Assembly (NCBI GenBank): GCA_946186335.1
Contig: CAMHMW010000033.1
Location: forward strand, 1-14,947
Reading direction: 5' to 3'
DNA: 14,947 bases
Source of the DNA: an uncultured Candidatus Melainabacteria bacterium
Lineage (GTDB): Bacteria > Cyanobacteriota > Vampirovibrionia > Gastranaerophilales > Gastranaerophilaceae
This document shows, one piece after another, positions 8,096-14,909 of this stretch. The position numbers and the translations under genes were made by a program. Position 1 is the stretch's first letter. Each line of letters starts with the position of its first letter. The notes beneath the pieces are model-generated. The model was not told where the DNA came from and ran no database searches. It worked only from the letters and a program-made list of their open reading frames with translations.

Positions 8096-8243
8096 GTGCA
8101 TACTCCTTTTTAATCTCTTCTGTATTTCTAATCGGACGTTTTGAAAAAAATCTTTAACCTGTCAGAAAACCTTTTTCGGGCAAAACACACATACAGACGT
8201 ATTTTTTAGGCACAATAGCTTGCTCTTTACATTTCTTAATGTA

Positions 8244-8304
8244 TATAACAGAAAACATCAAATATACTAGGAAACAATTGCGCTCAGGTAGAATATCTGT
8301 TATA
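8244..8304. repeat. 9-bp inverted repeat flanking the exoprotein promoter
   Basis: tataacaga (8244-8252) and tctgttata (8296-8304) are exact reverse complements 43 bp apart. The right copy overlaps the extended -10 element. Two half-sites for a regulator would fit, but in AT-rich DNA a 9-bp match can arise by chance. Confidence 0.3.
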
Positions 8305-8306
8305 AT
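8278..8306 (+). promoter_or_regulatory. Predicted promoter TTGCGC-17-TATAAT with extended -10 for the repeat exoprotein
   Basis: A perfect TATAAT (8301-8306) is preceded directly by TGT, giving an extended -10. TTGCGC (8278-8283) lies 17 bp upstream. Transcription would begin near 8313, giving a short leader before either candidate start codon (GTG 8329, ATG 8341). The rest of the 227-bp divergent region shows no convincing promoter for the calpain gene by eye. Confidence 0.65.
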
Positions 8307-8340
8307 ATATATGTTAGGATAGCAACGGGTGTATGCATAT

Positions 8341-11300
8341 ATGAAAAGAAAAAAACAGATAGCGGCTTCTTTATTGAGCTTTATGGCAATTTTACAGCAG
8401 ACTATGGTATTTCCGGCAGTAGCAGCCTCAAATATCACAAGTCCCTCCGGAAATGTACTCCAAAAACAAAACGGGGTCTATAATATTACACCCGATGCTA
8501 TAAATAAAAACACCCAAACCGGTTTCAGAAACTTTAAGAATTTTGAAGTCGACAAAGGAGATGTTGCAAACTTTATTTATAAATGGTACAACAGTTCTCT
8601 TTCAACAAAAGAAGTTGGCGGGGTGGTCTATCCTTATACAAAGTTTGACGAAGCAGATATTAAAACATTTGTTGCCACATCCCAAAACGGATTTGATATC
8701 AACGGTGCAGTAAACGCATTAAAAAGCATTGGCGGAGATTTTGCATCCGGGACAAACCTCGTACTTGTATCGCCCCAGGGGGTAATTGTCGGTCCGACCG
8801 GGGTTATGAATGTTTCATCCCTGTCTGTTGTAACTCCGAAAGATGATGATGCTTATAAAAACTTTGTAAACAGTATCGGGGAAGCAAGAATTTATATGCC
8901 CGAAGATGGTCCGGGTTATGAAGTTACAAATGGTGATTTCAGTACAAAACTTTATGGATATTTCGGAAACGAAAATAATAATCTGGAATATACCCCTGCA
9001 GTATTTACAATCAACCCGTCAGGTGTTTTGCAAATTAATAAAGACACGACAGGAAAAGGTAAAATTATTGCAAGAGATGATGTTAATGTAAATGCTGGCA
9101 AGGTCAACATTGCCGGAGATTTTGTCACGGGAATTCCTGACGATTCAAAAGTTCTTACAGCAGGTGACTTTGATGACGGATATATTAAACAAGCAGTTTT
9201 TGATAGTCTTGTCAACACAGAAGAAATGGGTACCAGTGCAAAAGTCATAATAAAAACAGAAGATGGTATAAAAGTTGTAGAAGGCGGAAATGTTTATAAT
9301 CACGCTTCCGGAGGTATGAATATAACCAATAAGAGTGGCGAAGGTATTGATATTTCCGGTGATATCACTAACCAGAGTGCCCTTAATTTGACCAATAACG
9401 GGGGAAGTGTCACTAGTATCAGTGGAAATATCGATAACTCCTCTGCTATCCATATAACGGATAAATCTTATGGTGGAGTTAATATTTCAGGTAAAGTGGC
9501 AGCTGACGATGATTTAATTGTCCTTAGCGATTCTGATATTACCATTGGTAACAATACCGGTAAAGATTTTGTTGAAGGACGCTATGTTTATATGGATGCT
9601 GATAATATTTACAATGCAGGTACTGACAAAAATCTTATTAATGCAAACAATCTTGTTCTCAAGGCAAAAGGGAAAATCGGGGAAGATGTACAGTCTGATT
9701 CTTCTATAGGCCCTAATTCACGTGATTTAACAAAATCAATAAATATCAATGTTGGTTCGGGGGGTGTATACGCAGATATTAATCCCGATGAAGAGTCTGA
9801 AGGTCCGGCAGTTGTTAACCTTGCAAGTATTGACAAAGATATGTATATCAAATCAATAAACTCACCGGATAAAGTTATACTGCTTGCAGATTCAAGTAAC
9901 TCGGGAGAACAAGGTTATTCAATAAGTGGTGATTTAGGTATTGAAGGTAAGAATATTTCAATAATAGCAAGCGGAGATGTCGGACACTCCTATAATCCGT
10001 TGGAAATATCACAAATTGATGCGGATTATGATAATTCCTATTCCGGACGCTGGGAACAATATACCCCTTCTACCAATAATGAAATAGCGGTTCTTGCAAA
10101 AGGTAATGTATATATTAAAGTTCCTGATAACTATCGGTCAGATAATAACAATAATATACGAAACGATGCCAATGTATCTGCATTGATATCATTAGGGTCT
10201 AATGTAGGCGGAGAATTTTCGGGAGATACATATATCAAAGAAACTACCGCAGCCAGAAGCATTGATATCACAACAAAAGGTACCGATCTTGTTATTGGTG
10301 ATTTAGGAAACGCATCAGGAGAAACATATTTCGGAAGTGCCGAAAATGTCCATCCTGAAAAAGCCGTGCTAAAAGCTTTGGATTTATATGGCGGAGAAGA
10401 TGCTGTGCCTGAAACAAGAAGGGCAGACAGTACGATTTTTGTCAAAAAAGGTACAATTAACGGTTCAGGAAAAGGAAGAGAAGAAGGTAATCAGGACCTT
10501 ACACTTGTTGCTGACCATGCATTTGCTGACGGGTACGAATTTTTCATGGGATACCAAAGAAATCAGGATGACAAAGTAAAAGTGGAAATTAACCCTGTTA
10601 CCAAAAAAATTCAAAACAGTTCCGATTCGAATACTCCGATATCCGTAAAAGCTGTTGCAGTAAGACCGGAAGATGTGGAAGAAGTCGGTGCGGAAACTAC
10701 ATTCAGAAACTACTATTACGGCGGAAGCGAACAGGAAAACGACCCGCTTTATGATCAGGATGAAGAAGATAACCTTATTGTTTTCAACAATGAACCGGAT
10801 AGCGATGATGATAACGACAATGACAATGATGCCGATAGCGATATGGATAATGACAGTGACTCGGATAGTGATATTGACATAGATACAGATACGGATACAG
10901 ATGCTGATTCCGATTCAGACAATGACTCAGATTCCGATAATGATACAGACAACGATACGGATGCTGACAGTGACTCTGATTCCGACAGTGACTCTGATTC
11001 CGACAGCGATTCCGATTCAGACAGCGACTCAGATTCAGACAGCGACTCTGATTCAGATAGCGACTCCGACAGCGATTCCGACAGTGACTCAGATTCAGAC
11101 AGCGACTCAGATTCAGACAGCGACTCCGATTCAGACAGCGATTCCGATTCAGACAGTGATTCAGATTCCGACAGTGATTCAGATTCCGACAGCGATTCAG
11201 ATTCCGACAGCGATTCAGATTCTGACAGCGATTCCGATTCCGATAGTGACTCAGATTCAGACAGCGATTCAGATTCAGACAGTGATTCAGATTCCGACAG

Positions 11301-12186
11301 CGACTCAGATTCCGATAGCGACTCAGATTCAGACAGCGACTCTGACTCCGACAGTGATTCTGACTCAGACAGCGATTCAGATTCAGACAGCGATTCAGAT
11401 TCAGACAGTGATTCAGATTCAGACAGCGATTCAGATTCCGATAGCGACTCCGATTCGGATAGCGACTCCGATTCAGACAGCGACTCTGACTCCGACAGTG
11501 ATTCTGACTCAGACAGCGATTCCGATTCCGACAGTGATTCCGATTCCGATAGCGACTCTGATTCAGACAGTGATGACGATTTAGATAGTGATTCAGACTC
11601 CGATAGTGACAATGACTCTGATGACGACACAGACAATGATACTGATGATGACTTAGATAGTGATTCAGACTCCGATAGTGACAATGATTCTGACAACGAC
11701 ATTGACACTGATATTGACACCGATGAGGATGACGATATAGACGATGATTTGGACAGTGATACCGATACGGATGATGATATTCCTTTTGATCCCACACCGT
11801 CCGGTGTTATTAATCGTATAGATGATGCTCAAAAGATTAGCAAAATCAAAGATGTTCCTATGGAATTTGAATACTTTGTACCTGAAAAGGCATTAGATGT
11901 TGTAAAAATGAAAAAATTCTATAGACCTTATGAATTGTCATACCGTTCAATATCAGAAGTCAGAGGAGTTAACGCAATATCAACGGATTCAATTGTTCTG
12001 TATCACAACAACACATTAAGAGTAGGCGATATTATTCCTATCAGTCTGCAATACAGAGATGTTGTAGTTGATGTCAGCACAAGGGTTGTTGCCGCAAACA
12101 ACAATCAGGTAACCGCTGAATTTATAAATCTTGATAAAGCAACTGAAAACAAAATTATTTATATTTGTTTCTGCTGTGCAAGATAA
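8341..12186 (+). CDS. Giant TPS-type (filamentous-haemagglutinin-like) exoprotein with Asp-Ser repeat stalk and PilZ-like C-terminus
   Basis: A 1281-residue exoprotein from ATG 8341 (1285 from GTG 8329, which has AGGA 9 nt upstream). A signal peptide MKRKKQ... probably ends near AVAA-SN (residue 29). Residues 31-250 match the TPS secretion domain: TGFRNFKNFEVD, NGFDINGAVNALKSIGG and NLVLVSPQGVIVGPTG are typical. Such proteins use a TpsB pore to cross the outer membrane; no TpsB is in this window. Residues 250-800 are beta-helix-like ('NISGKV', 'ISGDIT'). Residues 820-1146 have Asp at every second position; 876-1077 are 101 pure Asp-Ser dipeptides. The last 135 residues contain LRVGDIIPISLQY...VVAANNNQVTAEFINLD, similar to a PilZ fold but without RxxxR. 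There is no LPXTG or anchor. A surface adhesin with a Ca2+-binding stalk is the likely role. Confidence 0.85.
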   Translation: MKRKKQIAASLLSFMAILQQTMVFPAVAASNITSPSGNVLQKQNGVYNITPDAINKNTQTGFRNFKNFEVDKGDVANFIYKWYNSSLSTKEVGGVVYPYTKFDEADIKTFVATSQNGFDINGAVNALKSIGGDFASGTNLVLVSPQGVIVGPTGVMNVSSLSVVTPKDDDAYKNFVNSIGEARIYMPEDGPGYEVTNGDFSTKLYGYFGNENNNLEYTPAVFTINPSGVLQINKDTTGKGKIIARDDVNVNAGKVNIAGDFVTGIPDDSKVLTAGDFDDGYIKQAVFDSLVNTEEMGTSAKVIIKTEDGIKVVEGGNVYNHASGGMNITNKSGEGIDISGDITNQSALNLTNNGGSVTSISGNIDNSSAIHITDKSYGGVNISGKVAADDDLIVLSDSDITIGNNTGKDFVEGRYVYMDADNIYNAGTDKNLINANNLVLKAKGKIGEDVQSDSSIGPNSRDLTKSININVGSGGVYADINPDEESEGPAVVNLASIDKDMYIKSINSPDKVILLADSSNSGEQGYSISGDLGIEGKNISIIASGDVGHSYNPLEISQIDADYDNSYSGRWEQYTPSTNNEIAVLAKGNVYIKVPDNYRSDNNNNIRNDANVSALISLGSNVGGEFSGDTYIKETTAARSIDITTKGTDLVIGDLGNASGETYFGSAENVHPEKAVLKALDLYGGEDAVPETRRADSTIFVKKGTINGSGKGREEGNQDLTLVADHAFADGYEFFMGYQRNQDDKVKVEINPVTKKIQNSSDSNTPISVKAVAVRPEDVEEVGAETTFRNYYYGGSEQENDPLYDQDEEDNLIVFNNEPDSDDDNDNDNDADSDMDNDSDSDSDIDIDTDTDTDADSDSDNDSDSDNDTDNDTDADSDSDSDSDSDSDSDSDSDSDSDSDSDSDSDSDSDSDSDSDSDSDSDSDSDSDSDSDSDSDSDSDSDSDSDSDSDSDSDSDSDSDSDSDSDSDSDSDSDSDSDSDSDSDSDSDSDSDSDSDSDSDSDSDSDSDSDSDSDSDSDSDSDSDSDSDSDSDSDSDSDSDSDSDSDSDSDSDSDSDSDSDSDSDSDSDSDSDSDSDSDDDLDSDSDSDSDNDSDDDTDNDTDDDLDSDSDSDSDNDSDNDIDTDIDTDEDDDIDDDLDSDTDTDDDIPFDPTPSGVINRIDDAQKISKIKDVPMEFEYFVPEKALDVVKMKKFYRPYELSYRSISEVRGVNAISTDSIVLYHNNTLRVGDIIPISLQYRDVVVDVSTRVVAANNNQVTAEFINLDKATENKIIYICFCCAR
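10966..11571 (+). repeat. Asp-Ser coding array: 32 units of 18 bp plus two of 12 bp
   Basis: Reading the codons by hand gives 101 GAY-Ser pairs. Serine codons follow the order TCN, TCN, AGY almost without exception: 35 AGY and 66 TCN. Of 34 intervals between AGY codons, 32 are 18 bp and two (near 11065-11094) are 12 bp. The unit is therefore GAYTCNGAYTCNGAYAGY with third-base variation. Less regular Asp-Xaa codons extend the region to 10798-11778. Confidence 0.95.
11581..11687 (+). repeat. 35-bp exact direct repeat at the 3' end of the Asp-rich region
   Basis: Bases 11581-11615 and 11653-11687 are identical (both start ttagatagtgattcagac) and are offset by 72 bp. The two copies encode LDSDSDSDSDND-type segments and are preceded by similar GATGAY codons. 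This indicates a recent local duplication of a 72-bp block. Confidence 0.85.
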
Positions 12187-12195
12187 TGTTTTAAT

Positions 12196-13605
12196 ATGAA
12201 AAAAAATGAAAAGAAAACCCGTGGAAAGGTCTATACACCGGCAAATATAGTCAAGCATATACTTGATCTTTCAGGATATTGCGGGAATAAGATATTGAAA
12301 AAGCACGTCATTGATAACAGCTGCGGTGACGGTGCTTTTCTTGTTGAGGTTGTTGAGCGTTATATTCAGCAGGCATTAAAGAAAAATCTTAACCCCGCTA
12401 AGATAAAAAAGGAACTTGAAACATACATCCACGGAATTGAAATAAACCAACCCGAATATGAAAAGGGGGTAAAAAATCTTTCAGCGATTGCCGAAAAATA
12501 CGGAATAACAAAGGTAAAGTGGGATGTAATCTGCGAAAACACACTCAACATTGCAAAATACGATGGTAAAATGGATTTTGTTGTGGGTAATCCGCCTTAT
12601 GTCAGGGTGCAAAATCTTGGAGAAAGTTTTAAAAATGTCAAAACTTTCAATTTTGCAAAATCAGGAATGACTGATTTATTTATAGTTTTTTACGAAATCG
12701 GATTAAGAATGCTCAACGAAAACGGGGTTCTGGGGTACATCACGCCGAGTTCAGTATTTAACAGCCTTGCCGGACGTGATATGCGCCGGTATATTACGGA
12801 TAAAAAACTGTTGACAAAGGTGGTTGACCTCAAACATAATCTGGTTTTTGATGCCGCAACATACACTGCCATACTGATTTTGTCAAAAAACAATTCACGC
12901 ATGAAAGTGGAATACAACGAATATAATATGGAAAAAGATTCGTTAATTTTCGTTGATAATCTAAATTATGAGGATTTTTATTTTAACAAAAACTTTTATT
13001 TTGCGGACAAAAAAAGTCTAAACCGCTTAAAAGCCGTGCTTAACACAAAGAAAAAATCCGGTATTGCTGAAGTCAAAAACGGTTTTGCAACCCTGATGGA
13101 TAAATTCTTCATAGGGAATTTTGATTTTAAAGAGCATGTAATAGATATTGTAAAAGCATCAACAGGGGAAAAGAAAAAATGTCTGTTTCCGTATAAAAAC
13201 GGTTGTTTGATACCATATAACGAACTTACAAAAACCCCGATTATAAAAAAATATTTTGAAAAAAATAAAAAAGATTTGAGCAAACGAAGTCTGGAAAATA
13301 AATCAGAGTGGTACGCATTTGGGCGTTCGCAGGGAATCGGTGATGTTGAAAAATCAAAATTTGCAATAAATTATCTTATTAAAGATACAAAAAGTATTAA
13401 ACTCATAAACTGCCCGAAAGGGGTTGGGGTATATAGCGGACTGTACATTTTAACGGAAGTTCCCGAAGAAAAAATCAGAGATATTATTGTGAGTGAAGAA
13501 TTTATTACATACATAAAACTGCTTGGCAAATACAAAAACGGCGGCTATTACACCTTTTCATCAGATGATTTAAGTAAATATTTACAATATGAATTGTCTT
13601 TATAA
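12196..13605 (+). CDS. N6-adenine DNA methyltransferase (Eco57I/TaqI-like, gamma-type motif order)
   Basis: A 469-residue SAM-dependent methyltransferase that would methylate the N6 of adenine in a specific DNA sequence. Motifs in order: X-like RGKVYTPANIV (9-19), motif I VIDNSCGDGAF (38-48), motif II-like HGIEIN (79-84), motif IV NPPYVRV (132-138). The later part (about 250-469) lacks catalytic motifs and should be the target-recognition domain; its end, KNGGYYTFSSDDLSKYL, is typical of TaqI-C-like specificity domains. NPPY indicates adenine rather than cytosine methylation. It is too short to include a nuclease domain, and no restriction enzyme gene is adjacent, so it looks solitary. It begins 9 bp after the exoprotein stop without a clear Shine-Dalgarno site, suggesting cotranscription and perhaps translational coupling. 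The target sequence cannot be read from the protein. Confidence 0.88.
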   Translation: MKKNEKKTRGKVYTPANIVKHILDLSGYCGNKILKKHVIDNSCGDGAFLVEVVERYIQQALKKNLNPAKIKKELETYIHGIEINQPEYEKGVKNLSAIAEKYGITKVKWDVICENTLNIAKYDGKMDFVVGNPPYVRVQNLGESFKNVKTFNFAKSGMTDLFIVFYEIGLRMLNENGVLGYITPSSVFNSLAGRDMRRYITDKKLLTKVVDLKHNLVFDAATYTAILILSKNNSRMKVEYNEYNMEKDSLIFVDNLNYEDFYFNKNFYFADKKSLNRLKAVLNTKKKSGIAEVKNGFATLMDKFFIGNFDFKEHVIDIVKASTGEKKKCLFPYKNGCLIPYNELTKTPIIKKYFEKNKKDLSKRSLENKSEWYAFGRSQGIGDVEKSKFAINYLIKDTKSIKLINCPKGVGVYSGLYILTEVPEEKIRDIIVSEEFITYIKLLGKYKNGGYYTFSSDDLSKYLQYELSL

Positions 13606-14511
13606 ATTCTTTTCACAGGGAGTTTGACAAGAATTGCCATAGCATATAGGTTCTGAATGTATTGAAATAGAACTCCCGATATAAATCTTTTGAATTTGTT
13701 TTTCTATCTCATCACAAATTTTGTGGCACTCACAAATGGTCGTATTTTGCGGGAACTGTAAAACCAAATCAATATCCTTTGCCGGTCCGACCTGACGCGC
13801 TCTTATACTGTTTTCTTTTAACACCGCAACACCCGAAACCTGATCAACAATTTGTTTTATTTCTTCAATATCCTGCTGAGGCAGAGAATAATCAAGAAGG
13901 TTCATCCACGCCTTTTTAGACAACTTATAACCCGTCCTGTATATAAATACCGCAACAAGAATAGCAACAATAGGGTCTAAATCGGTATGACCTGTATATT
14001 TAATAAGAACTAAACCCAGTAATACACCCAGAGATGAATAAACATCCGTTCGCAAATGCTGGGCATCAGCATATAAAGATATTGAGTTTGATTCTTTTGC
14101 AACCTTAAATAACAGCGAACTCACAACAAAATTCAATACAACGGCAACGAACATAACCGCTATACCCATATTGTTTTCAATATCAACCTCAATACCAAGA
14201 ATAATTTGCCGTGCTGATTTATAGATAATATACAAAGCCGCAAGAATTATTAAAATACCCTCAATAAATCCCGCCATATCTTCGTATTTTCCATGTCCGT
14301 ACGGATGGTCTGCATCAGCCGGCTGAGAAGATTTGACAACAGAAAAATATGTCAGTATGGAGGCGAATAAATCACCGAGTGAATGTACAGCCTCAGAAAT
14401 TATACTCAGACTTCCCATAATACAGCCAACCGCAATTTTTAATACGGTAAGTATTACGTTTGATGTTACAGAAAGACATGCTACAAATTTTTTCTTTGTA
14501 TTTATCTCCAT
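13600..14511 (-). CDS. Cation diffusion facilitator (CDF) family metal efflux transporter
   Basis: A 303-residue inner-membrane antiporter of the CDF family, exporting Zn2+ or similar divalent metals in exchange for protons. Numbered from ATG 14511, transmembrane helix 2 carries EAVHSLGD (H43, D47) and helix 5 carries DAQHLRTD (H152, D156). This HxxxD/HxxxD set favours Zn2+ and aligns with the four site residues of E. coli YiiP (D45, D49, H153, D157). The loop motif DADHPYGHGKYE is diagnostic. Six hydrophobic helices are followed by a cytoplasmic domain ending IHSEP. The chain then continues into a CX4CX3C tail. Alternative starts are ATG 14547 or TTG 14559 (16 extra residues). ATG 14511 fits the family N-terminus but has no Shine-Dalgarno site. 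The stop codon abuts that of the convergent methyltransferase. Confidence 0.9.
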   Translation of the reverse strand: MEINTKKKFVACLSVTSNVILTVLKIAVGCIMGSLSIISEAVHSLGDLFASILTYFSVVKSSQPADADHPYGHGKYEDMAGFIEGILIILAALYIIYKSARQIILGIEVDIENNMGIAVMFVAVVLNFVVSSLLFKVAKESNSISLYADAQHLRTDVYSSLGVLLGLVLIKYTGHTDLDPIVAILVAVFIYRTGYKLSKKAWMNLLDYSLPQQDIEEIKQIVDQVSGVAVLKENSIRARQVGPAKDIDLVLQFPQNTTICECHKICDEIEKQIQKIYIGSSISIHSEPICYGNSCQTPCEKNL

Positions 14512-14518
14512 GACTGAA

Positions 14519-14524
14519 ATTATA
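14519..14524 (-). promoter_or_regulatory. Possible extended -10 (TGT-TATAAT) just before the CDF start codon
   Basis: A perfect TATAAT preceded by TGT reads on the minus strand, with 7 nt between it and ATG 14511. Transcription from it would start at or near the A of the ATG, giving a leaderless mRNA. No good -35 is seen, so this is tentative. Confidence 0.35.
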
Positions 14525-14577
14525 ACACATTTTTTATATCTCAGCATAATTATTCTCAAAAAACTACAAAAGAACTA

Positions 14578-14606
14578 TTGACTCGATTAAGTGTATATTC
14601 TACAAT
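14578..14606 (+). promoter_or_regulatory. Near-consensus promoter TTGACT-17-TACAAT for the 88-residue gene
   Basis: TTGACT (14578-14583) and TACAAT (14601-14606) match the sigma-70-type consensus at 5/6 positions each with ideal 17-bp spacing. Transcription would start near 14613. GGAG at 14625-14628 lies downstream of it, about 14 nt before the ATG at 14643. Confidence 0.7.
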
Positions 14607-14642
14607 AAAATAACAGACTTGGACAGGAGAAATTAAGTACAG

Positions 14643-14909
14643 ATGACAATTAGAATTGAACGTTACAGAGCAACAAGTGCTAATGCCGGAAAAAATAATA
14701 CCCCGTTATTCAGACAGCCATATAACGGACATATTTTAGAACACGATGATGCCCAGCATTTAATAAAAAATATAAAATTGGGAATGCTCAGCAGATTAAT
14801 ATGTAACACTCTTGATTTCATTACCCCTTATACAAAAAAATATCCCCATTTCGATAACATTGTGGCAAAATATAGCGAAAAAATGTTAAGAATTGCAGGG
14901 AAATTATAA
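14643..14909 (+). CDS. Small hypothetical protein, 88 residues
   Basis: I do not recognise this protein. It is supported by a strong promoter at 14578-14606 and an upstream AGGAG, although that is about 13 nt from the ATG, longer than usual. The N-terminal 30 residues are polar and basic (MTIRIERYRATSANAGKNN) and include a TPLFRQPYNGH segment that may be a degenerate form of the tags on the proteins at 2542 and 3778. Residues 32-88 are predicted by eye to be helical, with alternating hydrophobic and Lys/Arg residues. There are no signal peptide, membrane helix or catalytic motifs, and one cysteine (near residue 54). It is transcribed away from the CDF gene. The 38 bases after it are AT-rich, with no complete terminator before the window ends. 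Confidence 0.65.
   Translation: MTIRIERYRATSANAGKNNTPLFRQPYNGHILEHDDAQHLIKNIKLGMLSRLICNTLDFITPYTKKYPHFDNIVAKYSEKMLRIAGKL

Noticed and set aside
8154..8438. 94-codon minus-strand ORF across the divergent promoter region
   Set aside because: It overlaps the start and signal peptide of the exoprotein and its promoter, and no ribosome-binding site or family resemblance is visible.
10966..11571. CRISPR-like or satellite array
   Set aside because: The periodicity is 18 bp without spacers and lies in frame within a coding sequence, so it is a protein repeat.
10755..11797. Two long minus-strand and one plus-strand alternative-frame ORFs over the Asp-Ser region (SESL-rich, NRCL-rich and IQTAT-rich)
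   Set aside because: They are shadows of the 18-bp repeat, which lacks stop codons in several frames. They have no ribosome-binding sites and only repeat-derived composition.
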